A stretch of DNA of 64,000 nucleotides. Origin: Capitella teleta (taxonomy: Eukaryota; Annelida; Polychaeta; Capitellidae). Positions 11,268 through 25,660 of the stretch are shown piece after piece. Both the position numbers and the translations under genes were made by a program. The notes below the pieces were generated by a model, which saw only the letters and a program-made list of their open reading frames with translations, did no database searches and was not told where the DNA came from. Numbering within the stretch: position 1 is the stretch's first letter; every line of letters starts with the position of its first letter. Location: positions 101,753 to 165,752 of the forward strand of contig KB291799.1 in assembly GCA_000328365.1 (NCBI GenBank), read 5' to 3'.

Positions 11268-11903
11268 CATCTTATCTTAGGGTTTTTCACCCCTGGAAGA
11301 CCACTATATAGTATCAGCAGGCAGATCATCGTCTCTCAGAACTCCTAATTGTGAATGTAAGTGAGTATGACGTAAGCCGTTCAATGTAATTACAAGGTAC
11401 AAAGCACTGAATCCATGAGGTGAAATTGTGTCTCCTGCGATTGAATGCATGATCCGATTGGAATCCGAAATAAGAGCAGCATTCGAAGCAGAGAGGAATA
11501 AAGAGGCACTTGGAGAGGATTTGCTCGACGCAAACGCCTTCTGCTTCAACGCACACGAGGAATTGGGTCTGCGGCAGGCGTCGGAATCGCACCACAGACA
11601 TTGCTTCAAGACCGAGGACGAAGCATAGATCAAACGGAGGGGAACTCAACGCTTACTTCAGTGCAAGTACAAGTATTCAGAGGCGGCTGGGAAGGGTGTA
11701 GCCTGGGCATGGCATCGTGTGTACAAAACCGTGTGAAAGGAGTCAGTGCATGTGAAATGCGGTACTACGTACGCAGGCTTGGTTTTGAATGATGGTTATG
11801 GCGCGTAGAAGAGATGAACATGTCAACTGTACATAATGAATTATGAAATACCAGCGCAAAGGGTTCTTCTCTTTTTTTTTACAACGGCTGTTATGAAAAC
11901 GGA

Positions 11904-11970
11904 GCTCCTAACTGTCTGATTGTAATTGACGGTCACGCTCCTAACTGTCTGCTTGTAATTGACGATCACG
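11904..11970 (+). repeat. Two-copy 33 bp tandem repeat
   Basis: GCTCCTAACTGTCTG and TTGTAATTGACG recur with a 33 bp period; the copies differ at two positions. Confidence 0.85.
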
Positions 11971-12409
11971 CATGAACACATCTAGACAGACTCGTCATAC
12001 AGTATGTATAAACATCACTTCATGTTTATGTCACATCATGTTTATGTCGGATGTTCTCTCAAAACACACAGAAAACAAAAACCAAAATGCATAAAAACAA
12101 CAGACACCATTCATACGGTGAGATAGTGCCAGATGCCATAATTATTATATGTCTATCAGATGCGTCTGAAAACAAAGAACCCAAGAGTTGCAGTTGTGTG
12201 CTGAGCAATATACAGCTCATGGTGGAATACGAAACCAGTGGGGAAGATAGCTAACTTCACTATATACAGGTCAGATATAGAAGCTTGTCAATGAACGTTG
12301 AGGACGTAGCAGGCTAAGCGACGTTTAAGTGTGTTGAGGTCATTGCACCCTGGGTGATTGGGGCTTAGCGGAAGGGGAGGGGGCGGGGCAGTCGTGGCAG
12401 AAGGTGTGG

Positions 12410-12446
12410 GATCGGAGATTTGCTCTCCCCTCTACAAATCTCGATC
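12410..12446. repeat. 12 bp stem hairpin in GC-rich patch
   Basis: GATCGGAGATTTG and CAAATCTCGATC pair with one bulged G around a 12 nt pyrimidine loop, beside a G-rich run (GGGGAGGGGGCGGGG) at 12374-12388. Confidence 0.7.
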
Positions 12447-12770
12447 CTGAACATGACCCGGAGGCGCCCCCTGCCGCCGATGGGGCAGAAATCTCGGTTT
12501 GTTTACCCCTTCAACTTCCCGATCGAGCCCCTTGAGATCAATGGTGGCTGAGGGCGCTGCTTCTGCCTCTTCAGCAAAGTAGCATTAATGGAGACTGCAA
12601 TAACCAGTATAAGCCATCTGGTGAGCAGTGTACGCACATGCAAGAGAAACATATTTGAAACTGGATATGATTAAGCCTCCTCGAATGGATTGCGAATGGA
12701 TAAGATCGTAGCACAGAACATTACTCAGCGATCAAGTAAATTGTGAGATGGATGTCATCCACTCGAGCAA

Positions 12771-12824
12771 TTTTTCCCCTCTTCTGCAGAACAATAGCAA
12801 TCTGCAGAATGGACGAGGGAAAAA
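12771..12824. repeat. Imperfect hairpin, about 54 nt
   Basis: TTTTTCCCCTC then TTCTGCAGA pairs with TCTGCAGAA and GAGGGAAAAA, with a 5-base one-sided bulge (TGGAC) and a 10 nt loop. Confidence 0.6.
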
Positions 12825-15800
12825 GTCCAAACTGTTTATAGTATACTACATCGATGGTGTATGTTGATATTTGCCGTTGTGATCATCAGTTATAGATGGT
12901 CTGCATCGTCCCCTGGGCGCACTGGTTTTCTTTATGCAGACAGCGCATGCAATGTTAAAGTGTGCGCCTTCGGGGTTCGGCTGCAATAACTTTTGATGAC
13001 CAACGATCCTGCCTCAGGTAAACTGACAATGATTAACCGTTGTGGACAGGTGTATAAAAATAATAATGAATAATAATGGAGGCGACTCTCGCATCGGAAT
13101 ACTTTCACACGGAAAATTATGCCTTTGGAAGAGACACAGGAAGGGACATTGAAGAGGCCGCGCGACCTAATGGCACTAGTCACGCTAATGGCAGATCTGG
13201 AAAAGGGAGACACAATTAACAAAAGATGCAAAACATCGGCATGAAAGCATACAGTCTAATGGACAGCGTAGGAATATACTGACACCTGGTGTTCCGGCTG
13301 CGAAGCAACTCTACGGACGTTATTCCTCCATCAAACTGTCAGATTGGAGGGACAACGAATGCTCACCTGGTTTTAAATAATCAGATGATGGATGAAGTGC
13401 AGGCATGCTGATCACTGACAGGCGGCATCAGAGGCAATACTTCATATCTCACTAATTGGCTTTCTACTTCAAGAGGTCATTCGGGTGTACCCTCTCGACA
13501 CAGATTGTAAGATCCGCTTTCGTTAAGTAAAAACAAAGCAAAGCGTGTTACTTATATGAGTTACATCCACCCACACTGTCTAGATTCAAAAAGGTGATGA
13601 ATTGATATACCGTTCAAGAGCTTCCTAAATCACTATACGCGATCAGGTGAAGTTTGCTGTTTGGTACTAATAATATTATAACAACAATTTTAATGATTGA
13701 CAGAAGCCTCGTGTGGTTGATTTACGTGTTATGCCAATTCCGATATCAAACGCGAGCCAAAATAACACACATGCCAATGGAAAACTCTCTCCTCAGATGT
13801 CAGCAGCCTTCAAAAGTGAAGACAAGACATACATCTTTGCGAGTCCCGCCCAGTACTGAAGATAGGATCCGGCACGAATTCGTAATAAATATCCTTCATA
13901 TCTTGTTTGTACTTCGGAATCTTTGAAAAAAAAATTTTCTTCAACGTCCAATTTTGCGTGGAGATGCGGATGCTATGCAACACGGTCTCTCATGGGGACG
14001 ATACAAGGCGATCCCAAGGAGGTTTTTCCCCTCATTAGAAAGAATACAGGATCAGGATAAAGGAATGATACATGTGGGATGTGGCAGTGAGCTCTGAGTT
14101 GCGTCATTCGTTAGACGTGATTCATTCCACGAGAGAAAAAAAGAGAGAGAGAGAGTCATGAATTCATCTCCTAATTCGCTGGTGCTCGGTGTAAAATGTA
14201 TAATGTTTCAATGACTGCTCGTAGGTGAAATCCAGAATTATGGATACCTATATAATTACGTCATATATTTCTAAGAATTCTGGTTGCGTAAACATGGCGT
14301 AATAACTCAATGGTATCCGGGTAGAACGAGGGACATTTTACAATGGAGTTGTTTTGTGGGTTATTTCGCGGAAGGAGATCCACATCAGAGAACATTCGGA
14401 TTCACACAAGACGCAGAGGAAGGGGGTTGGGGGTGAAAGGATGTTGTATCCCGTTTGGACAGCGACTGAAGGAAGCCAGGGGCTCGTAAAGAACGCGGGT
14501 CAGTCCTTGGGAGATGCCTATCAAGACAGCCTCATCTTCCAAACATTCAACAGCGAATGACACTTTATCGCCTCTATATTTAGGTTGAGCCACGACGCAA
14601 TTTTGTTTTCTTAAATAATTTTGTTCGCTTGAGGGAAATTTTCGGTGATATAGTTATATTTTCGAATCAAAAATACAATTTGCAAGTCTGGATAATAACA
14701 GATTCGGTAAAAAATAACCAAGTAATTCTAACTAAACAGAAAAGCCAGTCAAATAAGAATCCACCGGGAAACACACATCACCGAGCTTTCTTTCGCGAGA
14801 AATGGATACTCACAGGAACAACAAAGCACTAGCAAATACCGCTGAGTGTCAGGCTGCAATCAGGTCGCGGCAGACGCTGCGTTTGCAAGAGCTAAGTCGC
14901 AGGGCTGCGTGGTTTGAGAGCGCCTTCGAATGTGTCAGCCAATTACAAGAACTCGTAATGAAAGCACGGTCGATCGGATGAGACAGCCCCTCCGTGGTTT
15001 GCTTTTATTCTTCCTCTGACAGACGCAGAACCAGTTGAAGATTATTGGTGCCAAATGACATGCCATAAAATGAGACATTGCAATAAGATGAATCACGCTT
15101 CACTCTCAGATAGTCAAACTGGTAACGCCCCATCAAGCGTAAACACCAGGCGTACATCGCTAGTTTGCTTCAATGTTGTTAATTGGGAATTCTGACACAA
15201 TAACATTGAGATTGCTTATAAATATAAAGACTGTGGTGAAGTGTGCTTCTTACCTCGACGGATGTTTCTGACAGGTTTATGACAAGCACAAGAATAAGGT
15301 TTAATTGTACATGTCGTGGAGGACAGAGATGAGAAACTCTGGATATTGTATTATACACCTCGTATACTGTGTCGCCAAGCATCCACCCAAGACACAAAAG
15401 TTGCACTTAAGGTTTAAGTATATAATTATACGTACCACTGTTTATAACACGGCGACGAACTCCCTCGACCCCTTGACGAGCACGCACCAGAATACTCACA
15501 ATTTTAACTACTTAGTACCAGTTCATCGCATAGAAACACGGCTGGATCGATATTGAATGCTCGGCACTCACCAAATGTATGCAACCATGCACGCATGACG
15601 AAATAAAGATACACTTTACACGAGTGGACTGTGTAAAGGATTAAAGGTTGCCCATAGACGTGGCTATATAGTTATAGAAGCAGAAACTTCTGCTGTTGCT
15701 AGCTACTGCTGGCCAAAGAAAGGCATCCCTCATGTTGTTCTGTCATGGCCCGAGTGATGCATGGCTAGGGATCTCTTGAATCGCTCTGCATCATTCCAAA

Positions 15801-18800
15801 TGTAACACACTGACACAAAGCTTTCCCTGTGCTAATCATGAGAAGGAAGCAATATGGAAGCAATGTCGACAGAGGATGACAATGAGGCCTGGCATGACGA
15901 AGCCAATGCGATTATCATTAATCTATTGTGAGAAGGTGAATACCTGGAAAACCACGAGAAGATCTCAAAGCGACAGATCCCTCAATGGAACGACAGCCTG
16001 CGAAATTGAACAACTAGCGCTCTGTAATACTGTAATTATTTTGCCATTGGTGGGAGGCAGGATATAGCTGGAGTGACCGGGAGACGCTTGCAATCTTGGG
16101 CTTCTATACAGATATTTGTATTGCTTCCTTGGAGCCAACCTGTTATATGACCAATCAACACAGTAATGTAAATATTGGTATAGTCTATCGACCAACACCC
16201 ATTCAAGGTAATTATAATTGTAACACATTGCCCTCTGTTACACAACACATTCAACGTAGCTATAATGGTCAATTATAGACTGTTCTGTTAGGTACAGTGG
16301 TCGGCGCATTGATTGGTGTAATGAGCTGCAAGTAACACCGGGGTTATGTCTCTACATGTATATATAATATTTACCGTTCCATTCATGACCTAATTTGAAA
16401 TGAATATCTTTGTTCAATAATGTTAATTTTTCAATTTACAATTATAAACAGCCTACAGTTCATGCTTTTGTGTTTAGGATAAAAGACTACAAATGGTGAA
16501 TTCACAGATCGTTGATTGCTACGAAAGACTAACTGTGTCAAGTAATCTGGTTAAAACTAGAACGGCGCGTGGTATACATGGGTAATCGTGGCCAAGCAAT
16601 GTGGGTGCTTAAATAAAGGGGCGAATGAACTTGAATGGGGGACTCAATAATTGATGGGTCAGACGAGAGCAGACAGGGGGTCTGGAGAGTCAATCGGGGT
16701 GTCATAACTCATAGCACAACATACAACACTACTTCGCCAATCAACCAATCAACAGAAGTGACTGAAATTATCAATCTACCAATCAAAGGTTATCAGGTAT
16801 TTAATACTCGTTCACTTCAAAGTAAACAAACCCATGAATTGAAGGTATGCGCACTTTGTGTAGGCTATACGTACATCCGTATGGAAATTCAGTGCACGTG
16901 AGTCATTGCCCGAAGCCATACAAGCAACAAATGAACGACAAGTGTGTCAGAATGTCAAAGGCTCACAGCTATAAGAAACACAAGTGCAGGAAAATACCCT
17001 CTTCACCATTGGGCGACCAAGAAATAATAACACAACATTGCTCTGAATCATGCGGAAGGTGTTCATTAAATGCCCACCGCGCGCATTTTGATCCCACACT
17101 GCTCGGAAATAAAGCTCTTCAATCGAAGGATTCGAATCAATAAAATACCGTTGACATAACGAGCAATACATGCCGGTAATTATACAGAAGGGTATACATA
17201 CCTGCATGAAAACCGACAGAAGCCTTGGCTATATTGTGCTAAGGATAAGGTTGCAACGTTTATATGCTCAAAATGATTCACCTTTGCAAAGTTATCCTAC
17301 AAGCTTGCAGCAACATCCAAGCATTCAGCTCTGAATCATTTTACTCCGCGCTTTTTACACGAGGCGTGGCCTCTGACCTTAAGCTCATCAATATGCATCA
17401 CGACGGGTATTGGTTATCCGTTAGCACCGGATCTGCATCCTTGCCGACGGGAAGTCGTTAAATGACTGCGTTGGGGGGAGAGCTCTTCACATCATCACCC
17501 ACCTCCCCCTCATGTGACGTCACACACAATGAGTGTGACGTACAGTCATAGGTGTTCTTTAACATACACGATGCAGAGAAAAGGGAAAAAATATCCGATC
17601 AAAACATCTGGCTTCCTCTCGCCTTCTCCATTGCGTCAAAACGCGATTTGTTTAAAAAGATTTTTTAATTGCATTCTGGTTTCTTCGGAATGTGGTGACT
17701 TAAATAATAATAAAAAAATAATAAAAAAAACAGTATCTAGGTCAACTGATGACATGATTGATGAGCTTCATGTGACTGGATAAGGAAAAATGGACTGGTC
17801 ATCGCGTTTCCGAAGATGAGGTCAACTCAAAGAAGGAAGGATCTTGAGCACATTCGCTCGATTACGGGGACGACCATGTTATTAAATCAAGCGAACGTTG
17901 CAAAAGTGTGTCCTGAATGGAGAGCGCGCTGCCGGGGTATTTCCAGCCCTCGTGGGGGGTCCCCCATATAACGCTTTTACGACCCGATTTCTGTCTCATT
18001 AAAATATTATATGATTCCCATCGTTAAAAGTTAGTAATGGGTACACCTAACCGCATTTGGTACCAGGCACATCGGTGATTGTAATGTGCAACTCTATCGC
18101 CTCATCTGACTTATTCTGTATTTGTGTTGGACTAGTCGCCACAAGCCTCCTTTAGTCGCTATCAAAATATCACAAGTGCTCCTTAAAAGACCACAGAAAG
18201 AGTTAATTCGGAGCAGATTATCACGATATGTTTGGTTAACCCTTACGATCGGGACACGCATTGAAAGGCGTATGTTGAAATCCGATTAGGTGAAAGTGGA
18301 GTCGTACATTGATAGACATGTGCAACTGTGCATCGCGGATACATGCTCCGAGGCGAACCACGAGTTTCCTCTGGGTAAATAACCACAAAAGACTTGAGTC
18401 AACTGTGCATGAAAACCCCATTTACACCGCATAGAAACGATCCATAGAAAGACCAAAGGCATTCATGCCCCACAATCCATATGAACCCTTTTATAAAATA
18501 ATAGAAAAAAATGTAACAGGGAGATCTGAATTATAAGATAACGACAATCTGGTTCTTATTACTTACTTGGCGTTATGCAATCTAACCGGGGGCGTGTTGA
18601 ATATCGGACGTTAATGTTTCAACCAGAGCTCAAGTAAAGCGACAACATAACAGTGGCTGCTGTTTCATTCTGGAGGCAAATACAAAGAGGCGGGCAGCAG
18701 AGCTAGCACTTAGCCATATCACATAGTGACACTTCTATACTCCACGAAGAGGAGAGAGAAAAACACTTCTGTACCAATGACTAAAACACAGTGTAGGTTC

Positions 18801-21800
18801 ATGTCCCCAAATGTGTGTACATCACTCTTCATGAGGCAGTAAGGAAGCGAAAGGAAGCAGAGTTTCTGTGGAAATAACCTGATTTTTTCTTCTTGGTTGA
18901 TTCATTGACCCAGGGAGTGCTGGTTGACTTGAGCAGTCCATTGGTTATAATGTAATGGGTTCCTCTGATGCGAGGAGCACGCTAAACGCATCACAGTCTT
19001 CCACCAATCAATAACGCGGCACAGCTACATTACATAACACCTATTCACTTTCCCTCGGACATCACAGCAATTGGGAATGTTGTGTTAGATGTGTATAGGG
19101 TTGCCGAGGTTTCCACGTCATTAGACTGGCGGCCAATTTGGCAACAGTTCTGAATGCAGCGCCAGTCGCTGCTGTCAATTAGCAGGAGTAGCTTTAATCT
19201 CAGGAGAGTTGATCTTCACAGGCAGTGATCACCCACGCGTGATAAGTGATTAAGTGTAATTATTGCACCTGTGGGTGTCTCGTAATTGTGCCTGCTTGTA
19301 ATTGGAGGCAGATTTTGATGCTTATTCATAATCCAGGCACACGCAATTACATAGTTAAATATGCATAACCTCTTGCGTAATCATTTATTTTAAAACGATG
19401 CTGTGTGTCGCAGCTGAGTTAGTCTACCTAATCCAGATTGGAAATCATAAACATAGAGGCGTGAACTCCTACACAGCACTAAGCCTGGAGGCAACGATTT
19501 GGCAGAACCAGATTTCGATCTCTGGCCATGTTCACCAAATAAGAAATTTCAGCAGTTCATTTCCCTAGCATCAGAACACACGAGAAGTCCTTTGGGGGAA
19601 AAAGGAACGTGCCCAACCCATGCGACAGAACGACCGAAATAAGTTGATTCTGCAACAAGAATCACTTGTCAGGAAACCTAATTGAGGGAGGCGATTTTGA
19701 GAGAGCAGCAGATGCAGTCGACAAATGCGGATGATGCTGCCACTCAGAGGGCTGACTGGGGCGTGAGGGGGGTTGCAATGAAATGAAAATGATCGAGCAT
19801 CCATGATGATCACGTCAAGTGGCTGGTCGCTAGTTGCATTGTGTTTATATGTCTGCGGCGCTTTCCTTGCTTGGTGTCCGTGGCGACACCTGCTGAATGA
19901 GGGTTTGACAGGAGGGATATTCAGAGGCCGGGAAACTGAATGGCTGCTGAATGATCTCAGGGAAATTGAGAGGGCCACTTGAGGGCGGCTCTCGGGTAAG
20001 GGTGGCCGGGGTGGCATAGTCAATAGCATCGCAATAAGACCGTGTAGAGCTTCCTACCCACATTCTCGTCAGCAAGTGGCGTGTAAATGTGCACGGTTAA
20101 GCCGCGCAGCCACGGATCTTTGGGGGAGATAAAAGTTGCATATCTGTTACAAGGGATGGAGTTACATTGACTGCGAGGTGAACGCATGCTGATCTGGCTG
20201 CACCGACAGCATGCCCGAGCGGCTAACAAAAAGCATTAGCCTGAGATAGATGCAGCTTGAGGGAAAACGCACTCACCCACCTGGCTCAGGCATTGAATAC
20301 TCGGTCCGATATAGATTGCTCAGCTGCGAACGCTTCGTTGGCAAAAAAAAACAAAAAAAAACACATTCTATACACTTTAAATTAGCGAGGCCTTTGGTGG
20401 AAGGTCACCGAAAAATACCAGGATTGGTAATTATATCTTGAAATGATGGATGGACGGGGTGCGGGAGGCAGGTGCGTGGCTGCCTTTGCACTGTCGCTGC
20501 TCGCGTGTTCGAGATTAGCGTCGTCGCTTTTGACCACCCATCATTTTGTTGCATTTCCGGTACTAGAGCCGGCGTCATTTCCGCTGGCCCTGGATCAGCA
20601 GCGCCTTATTAGGACGATTTCAAGCGCGAATTCTCCTCGCTATTAGCTGCTGGGCTGATGGAGGAGTTTGTAACGGGCGATAATGCAGACATTCATCTTG
20701 CAGTTCGTCATAACGCACCCTCTGATGAGCGGTTTTTCAACGCGGTCCAGCAATTTCCTATGAGAAGAAATGCAGACGCCAGAAGCAGTTTGCCCTGCTG
20801 TCAAAAAGCGAGGCATTTAATGGGCCAGCATTGCACAGGAGGGCAATTGGTTGGGCGAAGTGTGAAACAGAATGCAACCAAACCGATTTCCCGCCCAGCG
20901 ACGATCTGTCAAGCGAAGCCATGACTTTCCCGAAATCCAGAATTGAAGCTTCAGAAGCACTCGAGTTCAGAGAGCCGGTATCGATGCAAACCGATAGTCC
21001 TCCAATATTTACCTGAGCAATACAAACCAAGACCGAAAGGAAGAGCCGCCTGCCCGCTCCCTGATGTGCGAGGCTGTCACCTCAAAGCTCAGCGAAATTG
21101 GCGCTAAATGGCCGCCTGATCAGCCGGCTGAGGCAAGCGCGAGTTATAACTCAATCGGCCAGGAGCAACGCGGCCCCAATCAGATAGGGTAGATGGAGGG
21201 CGAAGGTCGGTGCAGGGTGGGTAAGACAGAGGCATGGCGATCCGAATCAGCGCCCAGGGCCCTGATGGATGGCGGAGGGTTCAGTGCCAAGACCGCTTGC
21301 CTGCAAGGGCCCCCGAGGAGCTCCGGTCGTTCGCCCGTGTCCCTGGCCTACTAATGCTGTGATGCCCGACTTAGTGGACATCATTGCCGCTTTAAATCGC
21401 ATTCGGACGAAGCGTTTGCAGCTCGATTGCCCGTCTGTTGTGATGAGGTGCATTGTGGGAAGCCCATACGTATCACCAGGCGACTATTTATAACAGCAAT
21501 CGGCCAAATGGAGCGACGGTGTTGCATTGGGCCAATTACTCTGAGCGCTCAGTGTTTTGTTGTACTGAGCTGCGTCGATGCGCGAGGGTTAATGGGCAGT
21601 GCATGGACAGGGCATGCCCACTGGGCATCCGATGTCATATCGCACGATGACAGTACGGCGACGCATCGCTGGTGATGTTCCAAACGATCCAACCATATTG
21701 AAATCTATGAATAATGAATTCTGACTCACTTCGCATTATGCAAATGAAACACGTTGTGACAATGCCAATTATATAATGATGCGATATCAACCATGCATCA

Positions 21801-24013
21801 TGAAACAACATACATCTATATATATATATGTGTGTGCCTGAAGACTTGGATACAGCATGCGATCACTGGCAGCTATATAGTGTCAATCAGAGGCGGAAGA
21901 ACGGTCAGTCGTTGGCAGCACCTACCTGTACAATGGATGACTCATCAGTGCGTCACGTGTAATCCACGCCACCACCCCCATCGATGTCTTCCCGTGTACT
22001 CAGCGGCATCGAATGTAGTCAGTTTTCGCTCGAATCAATTCGATGTGATCCAAGTCGGCTTTGTTGTGGTTCTGACAGCTGCAAGCAAGCGTTGCTCGTG
22101 ACGCTCAACTGAAGCGAAGGGCATCGTCGGCCGTGCACTTGTGAGCAGCCGGGCGCCTCCGCTGCTGGAAGAGGGCAGGCAGGCAGAGGCGGAGCGAATC
22201 ACCGGGCGTGGAAATCAAGCCATTGAAAACGGAGACCAACTGAATTACCCGATTCCCTCCAAGGGAGACCGCCCTCTGCCCAGATGGCTTGGGAAATATC
22301 GTAGAGTGCTATTGTGAGAAGCAGTTACGCAACGATGCCAAGGAACAGCAGCCTATTACTAGTATTAGATTGTGTAGACATCCATTGCGTCGTCTGTCCT
22401 TCTCGACATTGTAGACCTGTCGATTGTAGACCATGATTAATGTATTGTACGAATACAACCACGTACTGTTCTATACCTCAACTAAGCTACTATTTTTAAC
22501 ACGTACAGAGAAGCTTTTATGAGACGATAATATATGTTGCATCATCGTTATGCAACAGTATCAATCAGGCCCGGACCGATTATATAACAGGTGCATCATG
22601 CTGCTAATTGCAGCCTAATTATATGATAATTATATGCAAGCTGTGCCAATATTTGTATTCTGTAACGTCACTATTATGTCATGAAGTTAATCAAAACAGG
22701 GCTGCTATTACATACCCCTATCAGACACCACCCCATGCCCTCTAATTTCATATGCATAATGCAGAACCATATGCCATGTGAATTAAGTAGAGATTAACGC
22801 TGCATATTGCGTGCCAACTGAGAGCACCTTATCAACTGACCCCCGTCATCGGCTGATATGATTCATTATTGATAGATGACCATATCCAGAGGGATGTCCG
22901 ACATTGCACACTCCATGTCCATTTCCGGGTGGTCTTCTATTGCTCGTGCATATTTCAACGTTTCCAGTTTGAGTTACATCAAACTGACAAAAATTCACAG
23001 CGAAACGATTATGAGTCAAAAAAAAAAGAATTATTATTTGTTTAATGTATTATGTACCTGAGATGGCTGATGAGAAAATCCACGCGATTATGATTACAGA
23101 TTACAGTCCACATAATTATCTACGTAAGTTCCGATCGCTGTTGCAAAGCAGAAATCGTCTGGAAATTAGGATTACGTAATTCAGAATTTTGGAGAATGAG
23201 AATCTGAGGCATCGATATGATAACGATATATAATAACGTCGCTGCTTTTATCACACCTTTCTTGACTCCACATAAGCATAACGTTCTCAGAACAATGTGA
23301 GCATAGATGCGTGAGCACTTTACAGCCTTCTGCAGCATCGATTCATCACTGAATCATAACGCACTTTTCATGACTTGTGTCTTGTGCTTTTTTAAGTTCC
23401 TGGACGAATTGCTAGCATTTTCACGTTATTAATTCTCTAAGCGCAGGATTTCTCCAATCCTTCTCAATCGGACGATGTGATTTTGACCTTTCATTTTAAC
23501 ATACAATTACCACATTCAAGCAGGAGAATACACAGGAATTCGGCCCATCCTAACCTCGGCCCATTGACTTCGGCCCTTCTTAGATTTACATTCAATTCGA
23601 CCATTTGACATGTATGTACATGTATACATACTTGGATGAATGTAACACAGTGTATAGTCCCCTGGGATACGTAGTCCTGGCATCAACCATATAGAATATA
23701 TCATACATAGCTTGGATTAGGTTATTCTACTATCTATAGGACTACTATTTCCAGGTAAATTCCTGGGAATTCCTAGGAATACAGAAGTAGTCTTAGGACC
23801 ACCTGTTACACCGGCCCTAATTTCTGTAAACATCATAATGTTAGCTTTCCGATAAATGAACTGGGCTACATTTCCCATGTAACTTAAACTATTTCCCATG
23901 TAACACAAACCGATAAATGGCCTTGTATTTTGCTTGTGTCTTTGCTCTGATGTGGCTCCAGTTGTTTACCGCAACTCTTGGTCCATGCCCAGAGCTGGAA
24001 ATAAGACTCAACT

Positions 24014-24092
24014 ACTCGCCAATGGCGAGTAAAAAGTCTCACTGGCGAGTAAAAATATCAAGAATGGTCGCCAAATGGCGAGTAAAAATTTA
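24014..24092 (+). repeat. Short repeat GGCGAGTAAAAA, three copies
   Basis: TGGCGAGTAAAAA occurs near 24023, 24043 and 24076; the first copy is also half of the palindrome ACTCGCC-AAT-GGCGAGT (24014-24030). Could be a transposon end or protein-binding cluster. Confidence 0.7.
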
Positions 24093-25528
24093 GCTCTCCA
24101 AATAAAATGTAAAGGGCATATTCTTTGGTCAACCCCATGCAATAGATTTTTGCTCAATCCTCAGTTAAAAAAACTGAAACCTGTGAGCACATGCAGGCGC
24201 TTAATATTATGCGGGCAGTTTGAATTAGCTGACGCCATGTTGACGCCAGATCAGACGAGTTAATTGTGGCGCCACCGTTGTTTTTACTGCATTCACATAT
24301 TTTATAATTAAGTCGCATCTTAGGTATAGTATGTTATACTGGTAGTTAGTCTGAATACTATAGTACATGTAGTAGTACATGAAATTTAAATGAGAGGGGA
24401 AAGAAAATATCTCAAGACTCGATCTGTCTCAAGCCTTCAAGAAATGTGGTCCCACGTAAATATATTCCTTCTACTTCAAATAGGCCACACACTACGGGTG
24501 GCAGGCATCTTGTGAATGTGAGAGGTCTGCAAGCAGAAATTATGATGACGATATCAATTTGAACATCACCCAAGATGCTTTGACAGCCTTCTCACATACT
24601 GTTTGCATGTACGTGTAACGTGTTCATCATGTTTCTGCTTCTCCATAAACAAAAGTTCATGTTGTACTAAAAAGGCCCTTTATTTGTGATTAATTTCGGG
24701 AGTTTATCACATTGAAATTTATGCTTGCTTGGGTCCACTAACTTGCAAAAGCTGGCTACGGGCCTGATATGTTGTTATTGACGGCATATGGTAACACATA
24801 TCCAAAAAATTAGTTTGTAGGTGTTGTTTCCCTTTTATTATCCAAGTACCCCTGTACTAGTGAGGTTGGCCCTAGTTGAGCTTTTACATCCCCGTTCCGC
24901 ACGTTATGATTCGGCCGACGCCTAGCAAGACGGCACTGTAGCCGACACTGCATAGGCATCTGATGTCTATGCTGATAACCCGGTACACACAGAAATGCAG
25001 AACGCAACAGAGCAGGTTGAATCACAATTTCACTAGATGTATCTGTGAGTCATGCTGAAGGCTCGCACTAGCTCTTGCTCAGTTACGCGGTTTTATTGGA
25101 ATCATAACGCTCTTTTTCTTATGTTCAACCCAAACGCCAAATAATTCACTGTTTTCATTCCAGGGTACAGCTTTCGTCGACACTAATTTTAATTCGTTCA
25201 TAGCTGTATCACATTTCATGGTTATCCGGGGCTAATGGTTGTGGTTGTGTGTATCAATGTTATTCAAGTCCGTTTCACAACTGAGAGAAAACGTTATGAT
25301 CATTACGAGGACGCACACCGAATAATCATTATGCCCTTATTCAACTGCTATATGAAAACCTCATACATGTATTTGCTTTCATGCACTATGAGAGTACATC
25401 TTTATTCTTGAAATGTATCTGATCAAAGTTTCGATGAATAATCGAATGTCTGGCAAAGCAAAAAAATAAACCGCGGAAATTTCTGTAGCGCATGACTCCA
25501 CGATTTTTCCCATTTGGATGAATGACAA

Positions 25529-25559
25529 TCACATGATCTGCGTAGGAGAGTCATGTGAC
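25529..25559 (+). promoter_or_regulatory. Two TFE/CLEAR-like E-box sites upstream of stefin
   Basis: TCACATGA at 25529-25536 and GTCATGTGAC at 25550-25559, about 100-130 bp before the stefin ATG. The second differs by one base from the CLEAR consensus GTCACGTGAC, and both contain the M-box core recognised by MiT/TFE bHLH factors. Binding is inferred. Confidence 0.4.
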
Positions 25560-25660
25560 GACATATTTTTTCTTTTTTAAAACAAATCTCGTACAAATAC
25601 GTTCAACTGCACCAGAGTCGGGCCATTTCTTAACTTGTGCATCTTCAGTTAAGAGTCAAG

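Larger units (their letters stand above)
8190..25660. other. 17 kb stretch without a supportable gene
   Basis: No frame shows a recognisable domain or consistent splice-joined coding, while genes elsewhere in the window lie 1-4 kb apart. Longest frames (152 codons at 19571-20029, 131 or fewer elsewhere) look random. It contains hairpins listed separately, TAATTA-type AT motifs (for example 22610-22640) and a GC-rich patch at 12360-12480. It may be a regulatory landscape, long non-coding RNA or intron of a gene outside the window; the sequence alone does not decide. Confidence 0.5.

Noticed and set aside
19571-20029. 152-codon minus-strand open frame
   Set aside because: No recognisable domain, Ser/Pro/Arg-rich random-looking composition, and overlapping frames of similar length; not supported as a gene.
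20443-20646. 67-codon frame with a signal-peptide-like start
   Set aside because: Short, ends soon after the hydrophobic part, no donor site or cysteine pattern that would make a secreted peptide convincing.
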